A stretch of 64,000 bases of DNA from Opitutaceae bacterium (GTDB lineage Bacteria; Verrucomicrobiota; Verrucomicrobiia; Opitutales; Opitutaceae). Positions 8,263 through 17,080 of the stretch are shown piece after piece. The position numbers and the translations under genes were made by a program. The notes beneath the pieces were generated by a model. It was not told the origin of the DNA. It saw only the letters and a program-made list of their open reading frames with translations, and did no database searches. The stretch lies in contig SXSC01000367.1 in assembly GCA_005792355.1 (NCBI GenBank), positions 1-64,000 of the forward strand, given 5' to 3'. Position 1 is the stretch's first letter. Each line of letters opens with the position of its first letter.

Positions 8263-11016
8263 TCAATAATCCTTGCGCACCCGCACGTAAAGCGTGCGAC
8301 CCAGCGCCCCGGCTCCGTAGGCGCGGTTGTCGAAGCCTGAGACGACGAAACCATTGGGCGGCGGAAGCTTGTCGAGTACGTTGGCGGAACCGACCGTGAC
8401 CTGAAGTTTACGAAATCCCCGATAGGTAATCGACGGGGAGATCACCGTGTACGGATTCTCGCCCCAACCGGCCGCCGTACGACTGTCGTTGAAAAACTTG
8501 CCGGTGATGTCGGCGGTCGCGGCGGCCGACCAGTTCTTGTGACGCCAGTTGACGAAGACATTGGTGCGCCACTCCACGTCGAGGTACAGGCCGGTGTTGT
8601 TGAAGAAACCGGCACCCTGGCCGGCATCGCTGCCGCGCTTGACGATATTGGTGGCATCGACCGATAAAGTAAACGAGCCGAACCGCGTATTGCGGAGGGA
8701 GTATTTCATTCCAAAGTCCCAACCACGATAAAGCGTGTATCCCAGGTTGTTCGAGAGGCCGGAATAAAAAAGGATCGGCCCGGGATTCTGCGTACTGTTA
8801 TCGCGCACCACCGCATTGGGAAACTGCAACCGGCCCTTTTCGCTCAGCAGATAGGTCAGGCCCAACGTTGTGATGACATTGGCGATTCGGATATCGAAGT
8901 AATCGGCGTTGAAGCTGAGGCCCTTCACCGCCGGAATCTCGAAGACTGCCCCGGCGTATTGGACTTTGCCTTCCTCCGGCTTGAGGTCGGGATTACCGCC
9001 GAGCACCGCGCGAATCTGACGGGCACCGTCCTGCGGGCGGAGCGGATCGCTAAAGGTGCCGCTGGTAATCGCCTGGGTCTGGCCCTGGAAGAGCTGGCCA
9101 AGGTCAGGGGCCTTGAAGGACTTCGAGTAGGATCCGCGCAGGAGAACGTTGACGAATTTGTTGTTGGGCAGGCGAATCTTGCCGCCGAACTTGGGTTTCG
9201 TCGTCTGGCCAAAGTCGCTGTATTCCTCGTGCCGCGCGGCGACCTGAACCTCGAGCCACTTTTGCAGCGGCAGGGAGAATTCGGCGAAATACGAGTCCGT
9301 GTAACGCTTGCCACGAAACGGCACCCCACCCGACGTGACGCCAAGATAGAGCGCCGTATCGGGATTGGATCGCAACGTCGCCCGCCGCGTCTCGAATCCC
9401 GTGGCCACGCTGACCTCCCCCGCGTCGCGCAGCGGAATTTGAAATAACGTTCCAGTCAGCGACGCATCAAAGCTCACCGCATCGACCCGATTGCTGCCCT
9501 TGGATGTCGCGGCGAGATTATCGAAAATCGCCGGGTTGTCCGATGGGCCAAACGGATTCAGCGCAGTGGTCCTCGTCGTACCGTTGAGCAACGCCTGAAG
9601 ATCGGAGGTCCGAAGCTGGTCGACCAACTGGTCATTCTTGTCGGTGCCGTAGCTCACGCCGGTTTCCCAATTCCAATTGCCCCGAATCGTACCCTTGAGG
9701 CTGGCCAGGGCCGTGGCACCATTGTCCGTGATGTCATAGCGGCGTTCGGGCATGTAGAGACCGCGGAAAGTAAACGAATTGTTGTTCGCGAGCGTGAAGC
9801 CGAACGGGTTGTAGGGGTTGGTGGCCGGCAACGTGAAGCCGGTCCCGCCGTTGACGACGTCCTGATTGCTGGCGAACGCGAACGGATTGAACACGTACCT
9901 CGTCACACTGTGATTGTACGTCAACTGGACGTTACCCGTGACAAGGGGCGTCAGCATACGCGTGACGCCAACGAAACCGCTGAGGGCATTCGAACCGGGA
10001 TAAAACTGCTGCGTCCGGGCAAAATTGTACCGATTGGAGTCGGGGATCGCCGCCGCTGCTGTGCCGAGATAAACAAAACTGGCTTTCGTCGGATTGGCCG
10101 TCCCCACCCCATTCGGAATCAAGTAGTACCCGGTGGCCGTGCCGATACCCGCCGTCACAGCCTGCGCCGCAGAGAGTTGAACATAGGAGGGACTGTTGAT
10201 GGTGCTGTTGAAATTGGCGCCCTTCGGCCCGAGGTAACGATAATCAGTCGTCGTGATTCCATAGTCTTTTATGAAATTGGAATGCCGGCCCTGATAATTC
10301 ACCCCCACACTGATATCCCATCCCTTCATCGTCGCGCCGGTAAAAACACTCACCCGACGGTTCAGCGAGTTGTGATTGAAAGTGTTCCCCACGTAGAAAT
10401 CACTCGTCGTACCGGAATAATTTTTCTTGAGGATAATATTGTAGACGCCCGTGATCGCGTCGGAGCCGTAGATGGCCGAAGCGCCGTCTTTGAGAAACTC
10501 GAGGCGGTCGACCGCCGCGGCCGGCACACTGTTGAAATTGAAGACCGACTGGGCGGTGCCATTCGCGCTGTTGGTAAAGGCATACGGCACGGTACGACGA
10601 CCATTGACCAGGGTGAGAAACCGATTCGAACCCAGGCCTCGCGGATTGGAGGTCACCGCCCCCGGAATGAAACTGCCCGTGGTGAACTCCGCATTCGCCG
10701 TACCGCTGTTGAACGGCAGGCTCTGCACAAACTCGCCCAGCGTGGTGTAGCCCTTGTCCGAAATCGCCTCCGCCGTGTAGGTGACAACCGGCGCGGGCGT
10801 CTCGTAATCGAGGCGCTTCACGCGCGAGCCGGTGACCTCGAATTTCTCCAGCACCTGTGCCACTTCCTTCGCAGGTTCGGTCTTCACCGGTTCGGTTTTC
10901 ACCGGAACCGTCTTTTTGGGCTCAGCCGTCTGCGCGCTCAAGGCGGCGACGCTGAAAAACGCAAAAAGGCCGAGACGGGCAACGGTTGTCGCAGGTGGGT
11001 GCAAGGGGACGTTCAT
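8263..11016 (-). CDS. TonB-dependent outer-membrane receptor 1
   Basis: A 917-residue outer-membrane transporter. A signal peptide ends near ALSAQ, followed by a short charged linker containing three VKTEP/VKTEP-like repeats. The plug domain starts around FEVTGSRVKR and contains GLGSNRFLTLVNGRR and EFLKDGASAIYGSDAITG, the usual end of the plug. The rest is a 22-strand barrel ending in the aromatic residue Tyr (RVRKDY), as outer-membrane insertion requires. The ATG at 11016 is preferred to one at 11061 because it begins the signal peptide. The S9 peptidase gene follows, and a second S9 gene starts divergently 209 bases away, so a peptide substrate is likely. The substrate cannot be read directly. 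Confidence 0.92.
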   Translation of the reverse strand: MNVPLHPPATTVARLGLFAFFSVAALSAQTAEPKKTVPVKTEPVKTEPAKEVAQVLEKFEVTGSRVKRLDYETPAPVVTYTAEAISDKGYTTLGEFVQSLPFNSGTANAEFTTGSFIPGAVTSNPRGLGSNRFLTLVNGRRTVPYAFTNSANGTAQSVFNFNSVPAAAVDRLEFLKDGASAIYGSDAITGVYNIILKKNYSGTTSDFYVGNTFNHNSLNRRVSVFTGATMKGWDISVGVNYQGRHSNFIKDYGITTTDYRYLGPKGANFNSTINSPSYVQLSAAQAVTAGIGTATGYYLIPNGVGTANPTKASFVYLGTAAAAIPDSNRYNFARTQQFYPGSNALSGFVGVTRMLTPLVTGNVQLTYNHSVTRYVFNPFAFASNQDVVNGGTGFTLPATNPYNPFGFTLANNNSFTFRGLYMPERRYDITDNGATALASLKGTIRGNWNWETGVSYGTDKNDQLVDQLRTSDLQALLNGTTRTTALNPFGPSDNPAIFDNLAATSKGSNRVDAVSFDASLTGTLFQIPLRDAGEVSVATGFETRRATLRSNPDTALYLGVTSGGVPFRGKRYTDSYFAEFSLPLQKWLEVQVAARHEEYSDFGQTTKPKFGGKIRLPNNKFVNVLLRGSYSKSFKAPDLGQLFQGQTQAITSGTFSDPLRPQDGARQIRAVLGGNPDLKPEEGKVQYAGAVFEIPAVKGLSFNADYFDIRIANVITTLGLTYLLSEKGRLQFPNAVVRDNSTQNPGPILFYSGLSNNLGYTLYRGWDFGMKYSLRNTRFGSFTLSVDATNIVKRGSDAGQGAGFFNNTGLYLDVEWRTNVFVNWRHKNWSAAATADITGKFFNDSRTAAGWGENPYTVISPSITYRGFRKLQVTVGSANVLDKLPPPNGFVVSGFDNRAYGAGALGRTLYVRVRKDY

Positions 11017-11225
11017 GGCTGCTGGTGTTTGATTGGTCAGGTCCGCCACGCAGCTCGGCATCGAACGGCTGGCGGGGGCGGTCGCGACTACACAGGGCTG
11101 CCACCAACCTTGGCAATGCCGAAACGGGGTCCCGCGTCGGCCCGGGCACCCCGTTCACCCCCTCGCCTCCTCCCGCCGAAACTTGCACCGTCGGCCCCTC
11201 GCAACATCGTTGTCGGCCAAACTGC

Positions 11226-13265
11226 ATGACCACGCTCCCCCGGTTTCTCCGCGGCCACCTGCTCGCCACCGCATTTGTCGTCACCTGTCCGCTGGCCACC
11301 TGCCTTCACGCGGCCACCAGCACCGCCCTTCCGCCACCCACGATCGAGCAATTGTTCGGTCTCCCCAACGTCCGCCAGCCGCGCCTCTCCCCCGACGGCC
11401 GGAAAATCGCGTTCCTCTTCCCGCACGAGAAAAAAATGGCCCTCGGCGTCTTCGACCGGACCACGAGCGAGTCGCGGATGATCCTGCGCGGCGCCGACGA
11501 GAGCATCCACCACTTCTTCTGGAAAGGAAACGACCGGATCGTGTTTGAAGCGGACGTCGCCGGCAACGAGTCGTTCTTCATCGGCTCGACCGATCTCGGC
11601 GGGAAGAACGTGCTGCGCATCGCGGAGTCGCAACGCATCGAGAACAACCTCACCGGTGATTTCGCGGGCATCATCGACCCGCTGCCGGCCGACCCGGAGC
11701 GGATCGCCGTCGTCGGCTTCTTTGCGGGCAACATCGACAACTCGGCCTTCGTCGGCGGCGCACCGGTCATCGCCCGGCTCAATGTCCGCAACCGCGGGAT
11801 TTCCCCGTTGCTCGAGATTCGCGAGTCCGATCGGCACGCGGCCTTCGTCTTCGATCAGCGCGGCGCGTTTCGCGTGCGCGGCCGCCTCGCCGGCTCCACC
11901 CTGGTGTGGGAACACCGGCGCGACGACAGCCGGAAATTTGAACCGGTCGCGCAACATCCCTTCCACGGTTACGCCGAAACCTGGGATCCGCAGTTCTTCG
12001 CCGCCGACAATGTCACGCTCTGGCTCATCGCGCGCGACGAGCACCCGGACGGCCAGCAGCGCGGGGCGCTCCATGCGCTCAATACCCAGACCTGGGCGCT
12101 CGGGCCCGCGCTGTTTGTTCCACCCGAGGGCGAAATCACCGAGCTGATCACAACGCGGGACCGTTCGCGGCTGCTGGGCGTGCGCTACGAGGCGGAGCGC
12201 GAACACCATCACTGGTTCGACGCCGAACGCGGCGCGCTGCAGGCCAGACTGGAAAGCACGTTCACCGGTTGCGCAGTCCGGATCACCAGTACGTCTGACG
12301 ACGAGAAAGTCGCGTTGGTGTGGGTGAGCCACGACCGCGAACCGGGCGTCTACTATGTCCTCGACCACACCACCGGGTCGCTCACGCAGTTCAAACGCAT
12401 CCGTGAAATCGATCCGGCCCGGCTCAGCCCGCGTCGACCCATCAGCTATGCCGCGCGGGACGGGCTGATGATTCACGGCTATCTGACACTGCCGCCGGGA
12501 GCCGCCGGTAAGAAACTGCCGCTCGTCATCCACCCGCACGGGGGACCCTTTGGCGTGCGCGATTCTTGGGGTTTCGATGGGGACGCGCAGTTTCTCGCGA
12601 GCCGGGGCTATGCCGTGTTGCAGCCGAACTATCGCGGGTCGGGTGGTTACGGCCGCGACTTCATCAACCGCGGGCGCCGGCAATGGGGGCGCGCCATGCA
12701 GGACGATCTCACCGACGGCGTGCAGTGGGCCATCGCGCAAGGCATCGCGGATCCCGCCCGGGTGGCGATCTTTGGCGCGAGCTATGGCGGCTACGCGGCC
12801 CTCATCGGTGTCATGTTGACGCCCCAGCTCTACGCCTGCGCCGTGAATTATGTCGGGGCCTCCGATCTCGAGATCACGTTCAAGCACCGGGGCGAGGACG
12901 CCTGGCGTTCCGGCGACGAATTCAGCTACCAACGCGAATGGGTGGGCGCGACGCGGGCCGAGCGCGCCGCGACTTCACCCATCAACCTCGTGGACCGCAT
13001 CACGGTGCCCACCCTGCATGCGTATGGCGCGGAGGATCCCCGGGTGAAAATCGACCACTGGTCGCGGCTCGAATCGCAGCTGAAGAAACAGGGCAAGGAC
13101 TACCAGTCGATCGTCCAGGGCCGGCAGGGGCATGGTTTTCGGAACGAGAAGGAATCGATTTCCTTCTACACCGCGCTGGAATCGTTTCTCTCCACGCATC
13201 TCGCGCCCGCCGGCATCGTGAAGATCGGCAAGGAAAAGGTGATTGATTTCCCCGCCAAAAAGTGA
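11226..13265 (+). CDS. Secreted S9 family prolyl-oligopeptidase-like peptidase
   Basis: A 679-residue secreted S9 peptidase, a paralogue of the one at 6180-8156: both share HPHGGPFGxRD, YRGSGGYG and the closing IGxxxVIxxPAK tail. The signal peptide covers about the first 28 residues. A beta-propeller follows, then the hydrolase domain with Ser519 in GASYGGY, Asp604 in GAEDPR and His636 in GHGF. The ATG at 11226 is chosen because the hydrophobic signal starts there; the open frame extends to 10986 only by overlapping the divergent receptor gene. The 209-base gap to the receptor gene must hold both promoters. Together they look like a peptide-degradation and uptake unit. Confidence 0.93.
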   Translation: MTTLPRFLRGHLLATAFVVTCPLATCLHAATSTALPPPTIEQLFGLPNVRQPRLSPDGRKIAFLFPHEKKMALGVFDRTTSESRMILRGADESIHHFFWKGNDRIVFEADVAGNESFFIGSTDLGGKNVLRIAESQRIENNLTGDFAGIIDPLPADPERIAVVGFFAGNIDNSAFVGGAPVIARLNVRNRGISPLLEIRESDRHAAFVFDQRGAFRVRGRLAGSTLVWEHRRDDSRKFEPVAQHPFHGYAETWDPQFFAADNVTLWLIARDEHPDGQQRGALHALNTQTWALGPALFVPPEGEITELITTRDRSRLLGVRYEAEREHHHWFDAERGALQARLESTFTGCAVRITSTSDDEKVALVWVSHDREPGVYYVLDHTTGSLTQFKRIREIDPARLSPRRPISYAARDGLMIHGYLTLPPGAAGKKLPLVIHPHGGPFGVRDSWGFDGDAQFLASRGYAVLQPNYRGSGGYGRDFINRGRRQWGRAMQDDLTDGVQWAIAQGIADPARVAIFGASYGGYAALIGVMLTPQLYACAVNYVGASDLEITFKHRGEDAWRSGDEFSYQREWVGATRAERAATSPINLVDRITVPTLHAYGAEDPRVKIDHWSRLESQLKKQGKDYQSIVQGRQGHGFRNEKESISFYTALESFLSTHLAPAGIVKIGKEKVIDFPAKK

Positions 13266-13875
13266 CGAAGGGGAATAGACTACAAGTCGACGAGACGACG
13301 GACCACGTGACTCGTTTTTCCACCTGGGCGATGCGGGAGCAAGAAACCGGCACGCTCCGGGCGAAGCGTGATGTAGAAATTGATCCAATCTTTCACTGAC
13401 CTCTGCGTGGTGTTCCGTCTCTGCGGTGCAACCTTCAGTTCAGTCGTACCAAGCCTTCGACACCGCAGAGACCGGGCATACCCGCGGAGAATACCCAAGA
13501 AAGTTTGGCAGGAAAATGGGGGCAGGAAAATTTCCGAGAATCTGCGGCCGTCCTGAATCTGAGGGACAAAACAAGCCGACCAATCCGGATTTCCCCGCAG
13601 ATTCGGGACGACCACAGATTCAATCACTGCTGAGAGAAGGATTCGGGTCTTATTCCTTTGTCCCCATTCCTCTGTCATGGGATTGGTCATGGTTCCTATT
13701 TTTGGCCTCCCGCAGATTCAGAGAGACCGCAGATGGTCTGAGTTTCGGTCGGAGTTCTGCCTTAACATCTGTGGTCTTTCTGAATCTGCGGGAAGTCCTG
13801 CATTTCAACAGGGGCTGGGACCGGCCAGCAGAATGAGCCGGTCGAACGAGCAAGCGCCCCTCCTCCCGTCCCTCC
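13266..13875. other. Gene-free region between S9 peptidase and receptor 2, filled with repeats
   Basis: 610 bases with no credible gene. Open frames here (for example on the minus strand at 13280-13690) are composed of repeat sequence and rejected. The region carries CTCTGCG/CGCAGAG repeats (13397-13480), a TTGGCAGGAAAAT stretch (13503-13530), and a long imperfect inverted repeat at 13661-13800. Confidence 0.7.
13661..13800. repeat. Long imperfect inverted repeat, copy A
   Basis: It opens with CCCCATTCCTCTGTCATGGG (13661-13680), followed by TGGTTCCT and CCCGCAGATTCAGAGAGACC, and closes with GGTCTTTCTGAATCTGCGGG, so its two ends are complementary. A second copy in the same orientation lies at 29644-29770. 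No transposase is encoded; it looks like a non-autonomous or MITE-like element. Confidence 0.7.
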
Positions 13876-16833
13876 TCAGAACTTCCGGCTTAGCGCCACG
13901 TACCAGAACCGGTTTTCCGATGTGTAGAGGTGACTTGGATACCCGGTGGCGTTGCCGCCCGAGCCAAAGGCCTTCGGTGGATCGCGATCGAAGAGATTCT
14001 GCACGCCGACCGAAACCCGGGCGTCGCGCAGCAGCCGGCCATGATTGCCCCGGAAGGAATACGCCACCTGGCCGTCACACACGAGAGAATCGGCGACCTG
14101 AAACGGCCGGCCGGCGAGATCGATGTCCTGGAAGCCGTCCGTATAGGTGCCCGCCACGCGCACGTTAAAGCCCTTGTACGCCCAACTCACATTCACGCGG
14201 CCCTTCAGTTTCAGGTAGCCGTTGTCTCCCGAACCCGTCGAATCGAGGCCCAGCACGCTCCGCAGGGGAACCCCCTGCACCGCCGATCGATCAAACCGCG
14301 TGACGAGGGTCCACACACTCGTCAGCTCCCAGCGGCCCAGCGAATCGGTCGGCAGCTGATAACCGCCGCTGAAATCCCAGCCCTCCACCACGGTGCGACC
14401 CACGTTGAAGAACACGGAATTCACCACGCTGATGAAGCCGGACGAGGTCAGGATGACACTCTCGCCGGGCAACAGGCCGCCGGGCGTGGCGCCGAACGCG
14501 CGATTGACGGTGTGCTGGGGGTTGGCCTCGACGGTGCCCGTGCGGGTGACCCGCCAGAAGTCGGCGCCCAACGACAGGCCCTTCAGCTTGACGATGGTGG
14601 GCGACCAGACGAACCCGGCGTTGAAGTAATCGGTTTCCTCGGCGTTCAGCCGGCGGTTGCCGCGCAACGTGATCGGCTGCTCCGGCTCGATGAAACCATC
14701 GCGCGGATCCTGGATCGGGAGAAGCGCCGAGGTCGGCGTCGAGTAGAGCTCGTAGAGCGAGGGCTCGCGAAATCCCTCGGAAAGGCTGGTCCGCAGTGTC
14801 AACTGGCCGGCGATGGGCTGCCAGCGCAGGGCCAGCTTGGGCACGGTGGTCTCCCGGCCGCTCGTGAAGAATTTTTCGTGGCGCACGGACGCGCTCGCCT
14901 CGAGCCGGTTGACCAGCGGCACGCGCACCTCGAGAAACGCCCCGCCGATCTTGCGCTGCGCCGTCGTGGTGGCCCGCGGGGATTCCCCGATGATGTCGCC
15001 CGCGACCCCCAGGGCGTCCGGCCGCTGTCCCAGCTGCTCGCGGCGAAAGTCGCCGCCGAACGCGAGGCCGACCGGCCGGCTCGCGAGGCGAAACAATTCG
15101 GCCGTCGACCCCACCACGTTTACCTGGCCCAGGGTCGAGCGGTGATCGTCCCGCACCGTCACCCGGCCGTACTCCACCACGCGGGCGTTGCCGGCGGGCG
15201 GGTTGCGGTAGTATCCAAATGGATTGTACGGAACACCGGTGCCGAGGTACGAGCCGCTGCGCGGATCGAAGAGGGGCGAGGCGGCGTTGACGATCTCGTT
15301 GAACCGCGACGCCGAATTCATCGTGTTGCGGGTGCGGTCGCGGATGGAGCTGAAGCTGAACGAAGCGTCGTAATTCCATTTGCCCGCGATCCGCTCGGCC
15401 TTAAGTCCGGCGGTAAACAGGGCGGCCTCGGTCTGATTGCGGAGGATGCGGTTGCCAAACTCGGCGAGCCGCAGCCGGGAGCCGTCGGCGAGATCCTGGT
15501 TGAACGGGTTGAACGGATTGAACGCACCCGGCGCCGCCAGCCGTTGGACGACTCCGCGGACGATCTTCGTGCCGGGACCCGGGAAGATGCGCGCCGGCAC
15601 CGCCGTGCCCGCCGCCACTTGAAAGATCGAGCCGAAGAGCGAATCGTACACCGTCAGAATCGGGTTCGCCGTGCGCGCCGGGATGATCAACTCCACCTGG
15701 CCGGGCGTGCTGAAATCGCCGGTGGCCGCGGGGGCCAGTTCATAGTCCACCGCGACATTCTGATACGAAAGATCCCCGTAGACTTTCACGTGGTCGGTGC
15801 CGAACACCTTGCGTTCGCCGGAAACGAAAGCGCCGGCGCGCCGGCTGGCCGGATACGACATCGCGAACTCGTTAAAATTAAAGGTCGCGGAGCGGTCGGG
15901 CGAGTAGGTGTATTGCGACGCGGGCTTGGTGCCGAGATTGCCCGCCTCGGCACCCGACTGGGCGAAAAAGCTCCCCGCAAACGCCGGTACGCCGGGAATC
16001 GCCGCGTTCACCGGCTGGCTCAGGGCGGCGCTCACCGCGAAACGGCCGACCTCGAGATTTGCCGGGCTGGAATTCGTGCTGAGGAAAGGTGGAACGGCGG
16101 AGTACGCGCGGTCCCGGTTCAGGATGGCCTGCCGATTGTAGAAATTGAGCCCGACGATCAGGCTCATCCGGCCGGTGCTGACGCCTGTCGCCAGACTCGC
16201 CACCGTCTCGGAGGAGTCCTTTCTCGTGGTATTGCCGTAGCTGACGAACGCGTCGGTGCCCGTCATGCTCCGGCGCAGTTTGATGTTGATGACCCCGGCG
16301 ACGGCATCGGCCCCGTAGAGGGCGGACGCGCCATCCTTGAGCACCTCGATGTTGTCGACCGCGGAGAGCGGGATCGAATTGAGGTCGACGAATGCCGTGG
16401 TGCCGCCGGCGCCGACCGGGTAGTTCGCCACCCGCCGGCCGTTGATCAGCACGAGGGTCGCGTCGGGCCCGAGGCCGCGCAACGAGATCGAGGTCGCCCC
16501 GGGGGTGAAGCCGGTGGCGTTGTTGGAAATCGGCACCGCATTGGCGTTGGAGACGGTGATTTTTTGCAGGAGTTCGGCGGTGGTGGTGGCACCGGAGGCA
16601 TCGATTTCCTTGCGGTCAATGCGCGTGACGGGAGAAGCACCCGCCTCGATGGCGGTCTCGGTCGAGGGGATGTAGGAGCCCGTGACGACGAAAGGCTCCA
16701 GTTTTTTCGGTGGCGGAGTCTCGGAAGCTGCTGGCGGTGGTGTCACGGCCTGCGCCACAAGAAGTCCGGGTGCAAGAGTCGGTGATAGCGAGAGGACGAT
16801 TGCCACGCGAAAGCTGCGCGAATGTCGTTCCAT
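13876..16833 (-). CDS. TonB-dependent outer-membrane receptor 2
   Basis: A 985-residue TonB-dependent receptor. After a signal peptide and a Pro-rich linker (TPPPAASETPPPKKLEP), the plug begins at FVVTGSYIPS and contains SLRGLGPDATLVLINGRR and NIEVLKDGASALYGADAVAG. The barrel contains the lower-conserved GFREPSLYELYS segment and ends in Phe (WYVALSRKF). The ATG at 16833 directly precedes the signal sequence. It is followed, across a repeat-rich gap, by the convergent S9 peptidase. Receptors 3 and 4 lie immediately upstream on the same strand, but each has its own terminator, so they are separate transcription units. The substrate is unknown. Confidence 0.92.
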   Translation of the reverse strand: MERHSRSFRVAIVLSLSPTLAPGLLVAQAVTPPPAASETPPPKKLEPFVVTGSYIPSTETAIEAGASPVTRIDRKEIDASGATTTAELLQKITVSNANAVPISNNATGFTPGATSISLRGLGPDATLVLINGRRVANYPVGAGGTTAFVDLNSIPLSAVDNIEVLKDGASALYGADAVAGVINIKLRRSMTGTDAFVSYGNTTRKDSSETVASLATGVSTGRMSLIVGLNFYNRQAILNRDRAYSAVPPFLSTNSSPANLEVGRFAVSAALSQPVNAAIPGVPAFAGSFFAQSGAEAGNLGTKPASQYTYSPDRSATFNFNEFAMSYPASRRAGAFVSGERKVFGTDHVKVYGDLSYQNVAVDYELAPAATGDFSTPGQVELIIPARTANPILTVYDSLFGSIFQVAAGTAVPARIFPGPGTKIVRGVVQRLAAPGAFNPFNPFNQDLADGSRLRLAEFGNRILRNQTEAALFTAGLKAERIAGKWNYDASFSFSSIRDRTRNTMNSASRFNEIVNAASPLFDPRSGSYLGTGVPYNPFGYYRNPPAGNARVVEYGRVTVRDDHRSTLGQVNVVGSTAELFRLASRPVGLAFGGDFRREQLGQRPDALGVAGDIIGESPRATTTAQRKIGGAFLEVRVPLVNRLEASASVRHEKFFTSGRETTVPKLALRWQPIAGQLTLRTSLSEGFREPSLYELYSTPTSALLPIQDPRDGFIEPEQPITLRGNRRLNAEETDYFNAGFVWSPTIVKLKGLSLGADFWRVTRTGTVEANPQHTVNRAFGATPGGLLPGESVILTSSGFISVVNSVFFNVGRTVVEGWDFSGGYQLPTDSLGRWELTSVWTLVTRFDRSAVQGVPLRSVLGLDSTGSGDNGYLKLKGRVNVSWAYKGFNVRVAGTYTDGFQDIDLAGRPFQVADSLVCDGQVAYSFRGNHGRLLRDARVSVGVQNLFDRDPPKAFGSGGNATGYPSHLYTSENRFWYVALSRKF

Positions 16834-17017
16834 GGTTTTCGGGGTTGGATGAAGGAGGCCTGGCAGCCAGCAGTCTCGGCACCGTCAAGCCGGTCGGTGA
16901 AGGAACCGGGATCCGGTGCAACCGGGCAAGGAAAATGCGGGGGCTACACGGAGCTCCCCGGCCCATGTCGACCCGACGGCGAACCGGCGGCACATTCCTA
17001 ACAGAACCCGAAAAAAA

Positions 17018-17043
17018 ACGGCCCGCCGTTTCGGGCGGGCCGT
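17018..17043 (-). terminator. Rho-independent terminator of receptor 3
   Basis: ACGGCCCGCC (17018-17027) and GGCGGGCCGT (17034-17043) form a perfect 10-bp GC-rich stem with a 6-base loop. On the minus strand the stem is followed by eight T residues (complement of 17011-17018). It lies 38 bases after the stop of the receptor at 17081-20065. Confidence 0.92.
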
Positions 17044-17080
17044 GAACAATGTCTTCGAGTGTCTCGGTTGAAGCCGCCGC

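Noticed and set aside
8157-8354. N-terminal extension of the S9 peptidase
   Set aside because: It overlaps the end of the receptor gene and is not signal-like; the signal peptide starts at 8156.
13280-13690. Minus-strand reading frame of 136 codons
   Set aside because: It is built entirely from intergenic repeats; a similar translation (SHDRGMGT) recurs from the second repeat copy at 29.6 kb.
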